IMG/VR virus record: IMGVR_UViG_3300027779_000011
Span: 94,717-158,716 of that record
From: a virus
Direction: 5' to 3' (one strand)
DNA: 64,000 bases
Of the stretch, positions 8,936-18,900 are shown in pieces. Every line of letters starts with the position of its first letter. The first letter of the stretch is position 1. Below the pieces are notes generated by a model that worked only from the letters and a program-made list of their open reading frames with translations, was not told the DNA's origin and did not search any database. The translations under genes were made by a program, and so were the position numbers.

Positions 8936-9850
8936 ATGAGTACATTAGCAATTACATTGATCGAAAGCCCTACGGATCTTGTGTCTGGAATCCCAGAGTA
9001 TATAGCATTTAGCACAAGTTCTCCGGCAACTGTTTTTTACACGGTTGATGGCACTGTGCCTACAAGTGGCTCGTTTATGGCGGCAGGAAACATTTACCTA
9101 TCATCACACTGGTCAGAACAGTGGGTTTTAAAAAAGAACGACACTATTACGATTAAGGCTTATGCCGTTTCTGGAGATATGGAGTCTTCGGTTTTAACAC
9201 AAAAATACAATACTGGGCAGCTGGACTTGGACAGAGTCAGGCTATTTAGCGAGGAGGGGATAAGGGTTCTTCCTCACGGTGGAGACGTTGTAGACAACTT
9301 ATCATACACATCATCCGGTGATAACGCACAGGAGACTGCTATACCGTTTAACGATCTAGATATAAAGGCATCTACAACTGATCATAGGGGGATCGCCATA
9401 TCTGGAACTACTGTTGGTTTCATTAACAAGGTTGGTGGAAAGGCTTCGCCAGATTATAATGATATTTCTCATGTAAACAATAATTACAACTTTGATCCAA
9501 AGGCGAAGGTTATCGTTATAGACGGAACCACACAGGCAAAAACTGACGAACAAGTAGTTAGAATTATAAATAGGCCTTACAATACAATGCATCCCTTGGA
9601 TAAGGATAAGGATGATTGGTACAACGACCACTTGAAGCAAAATCCAACCATATCTGGAAATCTAGTTAGGCAGGTTTATGACAAGTCCACTGGATATGTG
9701 ACGTTTTATTATTACGAAAGCAGAGATTCTAGGTGGATTATCTCAAAACAAAAAGTGGATGGAGATAACTTCTCCATACAGACCCCATCCGTTCAGACTC
9801 CATTTGTTTTTAAATGGATAAACGATAGATCAATGACAAAAATATACTGA
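8936..9850 (+). CDS. Structural-type protein with chitobiase C-terminal-like domain
   Basis: 304 aa, preceded by TTTGGAGTG about seven bases before the ATG. Residues ~28-75 (ATVFYTVDGTVPTSG ... IKAYAV) match the chitobiase/beta-hexosaminidase C-terminal fold (YTxDGxxPT followed by a strand ending in the IKA motif). This beta-sandwich is often attached to extracellular or virion proteins. The rest is beta-rich and rich in Asn, Asp and Tyr, and no catalytic motif was noticed. It stands alone between sbcC and the nuclease gene. A virion decoration, baseplate or fibre-associated role is likely but inferred. Confidence 0.6.
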   Translation: MSTLAITLIESPTDLVSGIPEYIAFSTSSPATVFYTVDGTVPTSGSFMAAGNIYLSSHWSEQWVLKKNDTITIKAYAVSGDMESSVLTQKYNTGQLDLDRVRLFSEEGIRVLPHGGDVVDNLSYTSSGDNAQETAIPFNDLDIKASTTDHRGIAISGTTVGFINKVGGKASPDYNDISHVNNNYNFDPKAKVIVIDGTTQAKTDEQVVRIINRPYNTMHPLDKDKDDWYNDHLKQNPTISGNLVRQVYDKSTGYVTFYYYESRDSRWIISKQKVDGDNFSIQTPSVQTPFVFKWINDRSMTKIY

Positions 9851-9859
9851 GGTTAAAAT

Positions 9860-10618
9860 ATGATAAAATTATCGGTGTCTTCAATTGGAACTTATGAGAA
9901 GTGTCCAAAAAACTATCACTATAGATATATAGAAAAACCGGAGATAGAGAGTTCAACTTGGGGCTTTCTAGAGTTTGGTTCTTGCGCCCATGCTGTTTTA
10001 GAAAACTTCCATAATTATATAATGGAAAACGGTTCGAGCGATGGGTATGGAAGCATAATGAAGAGATCTTTTGAGTCTGCTATAAAAGATTTTGATATAA
10101 ATATCTTAAGGGAGCCGGTTTGGACGCCAGAGGGGGAAAAGCATGGTGTAAAGTATCTTAAGGAAATTATGAAAGATTACCTATCTATGATGATAGAAAA
10201 TGGCCACCCAGATGTTGTGGGGGTTGAGACATCTTTTGATAGGGAGATTGACGGATATAGAATAAGGGGCTTCATAGATAGGATAGATAAGGTTGGAGAT
10301 GGACACTATAGGGTTGTCGACTATAAGACATCAAAAAGTCCAAAGTATCTGACACCCTTTCAGCTTTGTGTTTATGCCTTAGTTATAAAGGATATGTTTG
10401 ACGATGCCAAGCTTATATCCGGTTCCTATTCTTTGTTAAAGCATAATTTTAAAACTATTGATTGGGACTTTTCAGAAGACGATATGCAGAGAGCTAGAGA
10501 GAAGATAACTACGGTTGGCGGATATATAGAGAGTGAGGAAAGATGGGTTAAGAAGCCATCCACTCTATGTAATTGGTGTGATTATAAGAGTATTTGCCAA
10601 CCAGATTCATGGATATAG
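9860..10618 (+). CDS. PD-(D/E)XK nuclease of the Cas4/RecB type with Fe-S cysteines
   Basis: 252 aa. The N-terminus KLSVSSIGTYEKCPKNYHYRY is the typical PDDEXK_1 opening. The catalytic core is GFIDRID (D140) and VVDYKTS (D154, K156), followed by the QL..Y helix motif in TPFQLCVYALV. C15 together with C237, C240 and C246 (LCNWCDYKSIC) has the spacing of the 4Fe-4S cluster in Cas4 and AddB nucleases. It probably degrades or trims DNA ends during phage recombination, or breaks down host DNA. It is separated from SbcCD only by the chitobiase-like gene, and its stop lies just ahead of the sigma factor. There are no Cas1/Cas2 genes or arrays, so a CRISPR role is not indicated. Confidence 0.88.
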   Translation: MIKLSVSSIGTYEKCPKNYHYRYIEKPEIESSTWGFLEFGSCAHAVLENFHNYIMENGSSDGYGSIMKRSFESAIKDFDINILREPVWTPEGEKHGVKYLKEIMKDYLSMMIENGHPDVVGVETSFDREIDGYRIRGFIDRIDKVGDGHYRVVDYKTSKSPKYLTPFQLCVYALVIKDMFDDAKLISGSYSLLKHNFKTIDWDFSEDDMQRAREKITTVGGYIESEERWVKKPSTLCNWCDYKSICQPDSWI

Positions 10619-10629
10619 GAGGTTTGTTT

Positions 10630-11421
10630 ATGGATAAAGAATTCGCAGGGAGCGTGGACGTGTATGATGAGAACTTTTATGTTGATACAAGGACCGGAGA
10701 GGGCCTGGATTTGGTTCTTGATAAGATAGATCCGCTATTATGCAAGATGGCCTCTAGGACATATATTCCTGGATATTTTTTCGATGATATAAAGCAAGAG
10801 CTTGTCGAAATTGCAATAAATGGCATAAGATCATACAATCCTGATAAAAAGGTGAAGCTTAGTACTTTTTTGCACATTCATCTTAGGAACAAGATTATAT
10901 CAAAGATTAGATCAAAGAATAAAATGTCAAAGGATGCGTTTGGCCTGGGTGATTTAAGTGCGTACACGTGTAAATGCGGAACTAGCGAAACGCCCATCGA
11001 AGATTCTGTTCTGACAGAAAGTGGCTCATATGAGGTTAAGGTTTCATGCGCCAGTTGCGGGTCTACTTTGTCTAAGAAGACGAGGAGGATAAGGGAGGAA
11101 ATTCTCTTTACTCAGATCAGAACGAATAACTCTGAAAAAAATGATGCAATAAACTTTGAAGATATGATTTCAGATGATGACGCTATGTATAACTCCGGAG
11201 CCTCTCTTTATAGGCATGTTGACTTCATAGACTCCCTTGACAAGTTGTCAGAATCTATAGATGAGAAAACGGCAAAGATAGTTAGATTAATATGCCTTGA
11301 AGATTATTCAATAAAGGATGCTGCTAGCGAAGTTGGTTTATCTGGATGGGCAGCAAGCATGAGGTTAAAAAACTTATCAAAAAACAAAGTAATAAAGGAC
11401 ATGTTCGATAAGAAAGAATAA
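10630..11421 (+). CDS. Phage sigma factor with inserted zinc ribbon
   Basis: 263 aa from ATG 10630, which has a strong AGGAGGT at 10618-10624; the frame stays open upstream to 10594 inside the nuclease gene. Residues ~45-95 (FDDIKQELVEIAING ... YNPDKKVKLSTFLHIHLRN) match sigma-70 region 2, the -10 recognition and core-binding segment. Residues ~205-255 (KTAKIVRLICLEDYSIKDAASEVGLS) are a region-4-like helix-turn-helix. Between them are C114-x-C116 and C140-x-x-C143, a zinc-ribbon-like insert not usual in sigma factors. The likely job is redirecting host RNA polymerase to phage late promoters, as T4 gp55 does. Sigma identity is well supported; lateness is inferred. Confidence 0.82.
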   Translation: MDKEFAGSVDVYDENFYVDTRTGEGLDLVLDKIDPLLCKMASRTYIPGYFFDDIKQELVEIAINGIRSYNPDKKVKLSTFLHIHLRNKIISKIRSKNKMSKDAFGLGDLSAYTCKCGTSETPIEDSVLTESGSYEVKVSCASCGSTLSKKTRRIREEILFTQIRTNNSEKNDAINFEDMISDDDAMYNSGASLYRHVDFIDSLDKLSESIDEKTAKIVRLICLEDYSIKDAASEVGLSGWAASMRLKNLSKNKVIKDMFDKKE

Positions 11422-11428
11422 TAATAAT

Positions 11429-12865
11429 ATGATATCAAAATCTATTGAAAAATATATAGACGAAGAAATAGAGATATCAAGATATAAAATATCTTCTCTA
11501 AGCAGGGTTTCGAACCTAAAGCCATCTCAAAAAAGAATTTTAGAAATAGAGGAAGAGCTTTGTTCGACACCGTTTAAGAGTCTCGGCTTTTCATCTACAT
11601 CGGAAGCCGCAACTGCATTTAGAATTTTCAGAGAGTCTAGAGCGATGTTCTATGATATGTATCTTAATGAGAGTCGGGGCCCCACTCTTTCTGTGGGTAG
11701 TGCGAAAGAGCTTTGTCAATGTATAGATAGGAAGCTTCATTTTTTAAACTCAAAGGCAAAAGAGCTCTCCTCTTTTAGGCCTCAAGAGGTCAACCTAGTA
11801 CAAGATAAAGATAGCAGGGATCTGTTTTTTAGGCATCTGGCAGATAAAAACAGCTCTCCCATTGGGTTGGAGGTTGACAAGTTTCGTAATAAGAAAGTAA
11901 AAGATTATGAAGCATATGAGCCATCTGTTATTTCTAAGTTTAGAGCAAGAAAGCAGGCGTGCATAATGTCTGCAGGAAGACATATGCACGACGAGTGCCA
12001 AAGATTATCTAGTGAATACAGGCATGAGCTGTTGTCAAAAAATATCTCTAAAGAGAGGCTGACCACAATAGAGGGCTCTATTGATAGTGTATTTTTTAAT
12101 TTAAATGATAATATTTATAAAAATTATAATTACGCTATAGACAGCATGCATGGATTGATTGAAAAAACAATGGGTTCTAACAAGAGTTTCCGCAAAATTA
12201 GAAGATTGAAAAACTGCTTAGAGAGCAGTGATGGTATTCCAAATACGATAAACTCTTCAAATGGTAAAACCTCATTTAGGATAGAAAATATTTTTTGTGG
12301 AAGTAAAGAGCCAATAAAGCATTCTTTCTTAAAAGATAAAAATAAAAATATATCAACAAAGGCTTATGGCATTCTGTTTCCAATAAAAAGAATTGGTAAT
12401 GAGAAAATGACTCCATTGTATATAGATATTTGGACAGATTCTGATGTGTGCATGAATAATATAATTTGTAATAAATTATCAAATGTGAAAGCAACAGACC
12501 CCGTGTCCAGTGATGATATTTATTATAAGTGTATTTTTCTACTACCTATGTGGAAAGTTTTAGAAGCTTCTTTCCTGGATGATGGCATAAAGATGTTTTT
12601 ATCTAAAATTTATAATTTAGATATTGAAAAATTTAATGATATAGACTTTAATGATAAAAAAAATATATCGAAAGAATTATCATTCTCTGAAGGTTTTGCG
12701 AATATAAACGATAGCAAGAGCTCTATATTAGTTCCGAGCACGAGATCTGAGGAATTCTTTTTTTCCACAAATCGTGAAAAGATACAAAACCACATAATTA
12801 ATGTGTCTGGGTATAATGAATATGTTGAAAATTATACTATTAATAATCGCGCAGTTAATGTATAA
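11429..12865 (+). CDS. Unknown 478-aa protein
   Basis: Follows the sigma factor by seven bases. The product is basic, rich in Lys, Ser, Asn and Ile, and largely helical in the first half (SISKYIDEEIEISRYKISSL and similar). It has no clear enzymatic motif, signal peptide or membrane segment. Scattered cysteines (KELCQCID, ENIFCGS, NNIICNK) do not form an obvious zinc site. The codon use is very AT-rich toward the 3' end. It precedes the giant gene, so it could be a virion or DNA-binding protein, but no function can be assigned. Confidence 0.65.
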   Translation: MISKSIEKYIDEEIEISRYKISSLSRVSNLKPSQKRILEIEEELCSTPFKSLGFSSTSEAATAFRIFRESRAMFYDMYLNESRGPTLSVGSAKELCQCIDRKLHFLNSKAKELSSFRPQEVNLVQDKDSRDLFFRHLADKNSSPIGLEVDKFRNKKVKDYEAYEPSVISKFRARKQACIMSAGRHMHDECQRLSSEYRHELLSKNISKERLTTIEGSIDSVFFNLNDNIYKNYNYAIDSMHGLIEKTMGSNKSFRKIRRLKNCLESSDGIPNTINSSNGKTSFRIENIFCGSKEPIKHSFLKDKNKNISTKAYGILFPIKRIGNEKMTPLYIDIWTDSDVCMNNIICNKLSNVKATDPVSSDDIYYKCIFLLPMWKVLEASFLDDGIKMFLSKIYNLDIEKFNDIDFNDKKNISKELSFSEGFANINDSKSSILVPSTRSEEFFFSTNREKIQNHIINVSGYNEYVENYTINNRAVNV

Positions 12866-12909
12866 ATCTTCACATTAGTACTTGTCATAACAAACCTGGG
12901 TTTTATTAA

Positions 12910-15900
12910 ATGAAAAAAGAAAAAAGATTAACTTTATTAAGAAAGTATTTTAAAAAGTCTGCAACGGATAAGTCATCTGATGAGCCTAGGGTTTCCCCTG
13001 TTATAGTCAGGCTAATTACAGATCTGCTAGAGCTTCATGAAGAGGGCGCTCTTTCGGAGATTAGCGATGAGGTCTCAGGGTCAGTTATTGAAAACCTATT
13101 GGGGGCATACGAAAGGCTTAGCGCCGGAAGAGATGATTCTGAGGGGTTGCTTGTAGAAGATTACGACGTGCTTGATACAAGTGGAGACCGGATTAGTGAC
13201 GACAGGTATGTGCCGGAAGATGAAGATGACTGGCTTGCGGAGGAGCATGAGCCTGGGGCTACGGTACAGACTACCATGCAGGAGGACTATGAAAACGTTC
13301 TGTCGGACTATGATGAAGTCATCTATACGATAATAGAACAATCATTTGGCGAGGGAGATATAGAGACTGGCATTGAAAATATGATATCAGAGGATAAAGA
13401 CTTTGTCTCATCCTATGTATCAAGTGCTTTCTCAACCCTAAGCAGGGCTCTCGATAGTCTGGATAAACATTTTCCAACGGATTCGTTTTCAGGTAGCAGT
13501 GATAAGGAGCTGGCCAGCAGAATAAAGTACATAGAAACGTACAGGGAAGAGGTAAGGGGTATGTACAAAAACCTTAGTGGCCTTTCCGGACTTGGCAAAA
13601 CCATAGAGAATGCGAATGACGCTATATCAATCCTGAGAGGCTATAGAGAGGGCCGAAGCGGTGGGACAGTTGAGGAGCCCGCTGGTGATCCTGGTGGCGA
13701 AACAATGATATTTGGACCAGACCGGCAGCCGGGGAAGCCCGGTCGGAGAAAGATTCGCCCCCTCGACGACCCTGCGGGGAAGGCCTCCAGGCGTAATAAG
13801 AAGTATTTGTTAACAGAGGAAGTTGCGCCATCCCGTGTTATGAATGATCATTCTAATATCGATCAAGAAGACTTAACGACTGATTGGTCAGTTGTTTCCA
13901 GCCAGCTATCTTCATTTTCTGAAGGATTTTTTACAGATGTTGATTCCGATATTTTAAATGGCGTAGAAGATAGGATGACCATAGAGCAGAAAGAGCTGCT
14001 TATTAGAGATAATTTTGAAAAGTTTGCTACAAATCTTTCTAGTGAGATAACTTTAATAAGGAATAGGCTGATAGATACTTCAATTGGGTTTGGTGGACGC
14101 ATATCTAATGAGGCTAACATCAGCAAGGCAATATCTAGCTTGAATAACCTATATGCATCCTTATGGGTTTGGGATCAGATAAATAAGATAAGAATAAAGA
14201 GTATGGACATAGGGTATGTAAATACGATCAAGATATCTGGAACATACAGTATCATCAGGCACCTTAAGTCTGTCGGAAGATCCACGCTAAGGAATTTCGT
14301 GGAGAGCGCAATTATATGCTCAAGAACAAAGCTTATGTTTAGGAAGGTTAGGAATGACGAGGGAGCTTATGACGAAGACTTAACCGCTAGGTTTATGCAA
14401 GAGGTTGTAAATCAAATTATAAATAAGATGTCTGCCGCCATTAAAGATGGGAGTAATAAAGAAAATATAATTAAGTATATAGGTACGATTCCGATAAACC
14501 AAACCTTGTTGCGAATAAATGCCAAAAATATTATAGATGTAGAATCCGGGGTTGTCGCATCAAAGACTGTTGTTAATAACAAGTATACAAAGTGCCCTGT
14601 GTGTAGCAAACAAATACTTTGGGGATTAAATGGTGGTGGTTCAGATAAGGAGAAAATCGATAGGTTTAAGGAAAAAAATCTTGGTAATTTTAAGTATGTT
14701 CAATATTCCTTTTATAGGGCCGATGGATCTCTAATAGATATAAATGACTTAATCGAACCTTCAAGCACCTTAATTAGTGACGCCGATGCAGACGCCGATG
14801 CCGATCACGGATGGAAGTCTAAGGAGTATTCCGGAACAAAAACGTGGATAGAGATAAGCAATATGATCTACTCTGGAGACAAGAGTGACCACGCAGAGGG
14901 CCTGAGAAGAAGGTCCGAAGTGCTTGCTTACTTTGGCGGAGAGCCGCTGAATAATGGAGAGGAGGTAAGAATAAGGGACTCTAGGTTTGGCTGCCCATAT
15001 GATTCTGAGAATGACCACTGTGGACTTGCGGTTTCTGAAGACGGAGATGAGTTTATGTTCGGATGGAATGGATCCGGCAGGACAGTTATTTCTGGTGATA
15101 AAAGCAAAGGGCCTACTAGACTTGATTTTTATGGCAAGAGAGATGGAGATAATTATTATACAAACTCAATAACCGAAGGCAATGAGCAGAACGCGAACCA
15201 TATGGCTAAAAAATATGGAAATGGTGGATATAAGTTTTCAAAGCATTGCTTCTCATGCCCATGCAGAATTACTCAAGACGTTGCAAAAGATGATGGCAAA
15301 TTTTTATATAAATATAATTATATGGCGATACCGTACTTTGGAGTGCACTCTGCAGATAATATATCTAATTATGAATTATGGAAAGAGAAGTCTCCAATAG
15401 GGCTTCCGACAGCCCCCGATGGTAGTGTTGATGATACAATTGGTGATAATACGGTTGGGTATGTTATTTGCGGTGCATCAACATCTCTGTCATCTTTCTC
15501 CAGAAGTGGACAGCTCTCTATCAGCTCTCTTTTTCAGTCGATATATGAAGCAGAGGGGTCTGGAGACAAACCAAGGGGAACTGCGAAGAGGCTTTCTGAA
15601 TGGCTAATATCAAATGGCGTTGACCCATTTGATATATATGAGTTTGTACATACTGGAAAATACCACTCTGTGGATTTAGAGATTCCTCCAGGGGAAGGGG
15701 AGGCATCGGACCCGATTCCTGCCGCATCTTTGCCAGAGGGTTTTTTCTCATCACCGGCTGACCGAGGATATACAGATCTTTATATGAGTGAGCAAGACCC
15801 TAAGCCGCCCGCCTTGGATGAGAAGGGAACTGTGGTACGAAGAAGGGGCGGTGTCGACAACAAGGAAAGTGCGCTTATACGCAGAAGTAGGAGAAGAAAA

Positions 15901-18900
15901 AACAATCTTAAAATTATAAACATTACATCTTCTTTGGATATAAATAAGTCAAAGAGGTTGCACAAAATATCGGAGCTTTTGTCTACAGCTATGGCCAAGT
16001 CGATTGACTCTGATATATATGACATCATCGGAGGCTTATCCCTATCATGTCCTAATGGACATAAGTTTTCCATATCTCAGAGTATTAACTTTGCGAATAA
16101 TAATATGGCAAGAAAGATAAGGGGGATGACGAGGATAGGTGAATATAGTTCTGAACATAATGCTCTAATGGCAAATGGATCATTTGAAAATTATAAAAAA
16201 TTAGGAATTATAAAGGAGGTTTCTGATTTCGATAACCATCAGCAATATGATAAATGGACGGTATCATCATCGTCAAAAAGAGACCCGTCAAGGCTATCGT
16301 TCCTTGGGCCGGATGGTAGGTATTATAAAATAAGTGAAGTGTGGAACCCTGGAAAGGGTGGCTTTTTGGCTACAGCCTGGAACACTAGATCTACCGCAAG
16401 GGCTCCTTACTCATTTACTGATCCGATAGTTGAATTTAGAATGAACTATGAGCTATCAGACAAAGAGTATGTTAAATCAAAGTCAACCACAAAGGGAGAG
16501 GATGATTCTGGAGAGTCCTCGGCTTTAGAAGGGGAGATGGTAAGATCAGTTGAGGAATCTGTTGGTGGAGAGGAAACAAACGTCACCGATGATGCAAGGA
16601 CAATAGACGAGCAACTTTCAGAGGGCTATCATCTGGTTCAGCCAATACCTCATCCAAGCAGGCTTTCTGCGAACGCAGATACCGTTAGGATCCAGGTAAA
16701 GCAGCTCTCTATATCTGTTGAGTCTATTTTAAATGTAATAGCCCAATGGAGGGATAACGCAGTCGACTCTTCGTTTAACATGGCTTTTGCATATCCAGAA
16801 AACATTTGTTGCACTGAGGATGACTACCGGACTATAAAGACGAGCATTCCGGAGATAATAGACATTGCTGTTGGGCCAGAAGACCTGGAGAAAACCTCCC
16901 TACAGGTATTTGAAGATCTGAAATCAAACTTGTTTGATTCATATCTAGATGGTGTTGATTTGAACAGAATTCATTTAATGATTCCAAATTATACATATGA
17001 GTATGTATCAAATATGATATATGAAAATATATCGAGTTCGTTAAAATCTGTAATTGGGTTAGAATATAATGATGAAATCAGACTAGATACAAAGTCCGAA
17101 GCCTTTTCTGACATAGTCAACATACTCTTTCCGTTAAAAAGATTTAGCCCGGTGTCTCAAAAGGCAAGTTACGGCAAGGAGTTAGTGAGGAAGGAGTTTA
17201 TAGGGAAGTTATACATGGTTGCTTCTGCAATATATTTATCCAGAGCTATGGAGAAATACGCAAATAATTACCATAATCCGGCGTCATCAAATTATGTTGG
17301 ATATAGATTGCCATTAGACTTAGACGCAAACTCTGCTTTTAATGTGTCAAAAGAGCAGATATCTGGATTTCCGTCAGAAGTCATAAGGGATCTGGAACGC
17401 GGAACAGATCAGCTCCTAGACGCAAATGGAGGCATTGTCGGGGAAATACAATATGATGTGGATGAGTCTGGGGCTATTTTGAATGAGGATGAAATATTAA
17501 GAAAGATTAAATCTGCATATCACTTCTCAATAAAAGAAGATTTGGAAAATATAGATAGCATAGTCTTCTCCAGGGATGTTTTAGACGCCGCTAGGGAGTA
17601 TATATCAAACATGGCGATCGACAAGATCATAGAACCCATATCTAATACGGACAGTGTTTTGCAATATATGGATGAAAACGGCTATGTTAAAATAGATGAT
17701 GGAAGTTATTCATATGAAGACAGGATTAGGGCAATATCAGGCATACTAGATCAGGCTAGGGCGATTGAGGATAAGGGGGTTAGGTCTCATAAAGCGGGAG
17801 CTAAGAACAAACAGCTTATGTCATTTTTGACAGAACATGGTATAGACCCGGTTTTCTATAGGAATAAAACAATCTTTGATGCAATGACCTCTTCCTCTCA
17901 GGTTGCAACAGTAAGCTTTAGGCCATACATGGATGAGTGGGAGGGACCTAGCGGTCAGGATTATGTTCAGCCATATAAGCCTCAAATTCCATCTTCTTTA
18001 AAAATTATGTTTGCGTACCCAACAAAAGAAACTGTTGCCGCCCAGAAGGACTTTTTTAACAAAGATACGATGACTATTAGGGCCTTCATGAGATATCCGA
18101 TAATATCTCTGCCATCACACAACAGTGGGTTTTTAGTATCGCAGAAACGAGGAACTGAGGTTGGCCATTTTGTTGTGTCAAGGCTAAGGCCGCTGGGCTC
18201 TAGGACGGCAAAGATAGAGGGCCAAGAGCTTCAGGATTTTATATCTTCAAAAAGGTTGTACGAAGTTGATGCATATACAGAAATGCTGGATAATATGGGC
18301 TTTAATATATGGTTTGTCTCTCAACTAGAATACCCCGCGAAAGGGGTTTCTTCCAAAACATATTCACCATTATTTGGGCATCTTGATAGCGAGGGGAGCC
18401 CCAAAAAAGATCTCAAGGCAAACATTTCAAGCATCTTGGATCATCCAGCAACAGAGGCTGGGGTGGATGAAAATGGAAATGATTTTTACATAAATTCATT
18501 ATTCAATTATGATAGCAGGTTGTGGCAAATTGGAAGGGTTGGGAAATCTAGTGCCACTGGCGCTGTATTTTCGTATCCAATATCTGAAGAAAATCTTATG
18601 AGGTATGATAGTCCAATCGGAGTGATCCTTCCTTTTGATCTATCACCATCGTCATCAAACATGGGTACGAACCAGGAAAGGAATCTGGCCAAAGTGTTTA
18701 GGAATGCGCTTCCTATAGCAGATATAAACTTTATTGTCGAGATTGACAATATGCCAATAGATATAGGGTTTCTTGTCCAAAAAACGAAGGGGGCGTTTCT
18801 GAAAGGCCTTTCTGATATAGATAAAAGTTATAATTCATATAGGGCAGGGGTCAATAAAATAAAGTCTAATAGCTCTACTAGTGCGGAAGAAAAGTCTCAA

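Noticed and set aside
9860-10618. CRISPR-linked Cas4
   Set aside because: No Cas1, Cas2 or repeat arrays were found in the window; the neighbours are recombination genes.
14780-14811. DADADADADH coding run, possible functional repeat
   Set aside because: A short in-frame GACGCCGATG-type microrepeat within the giant gene; too short to claim function.
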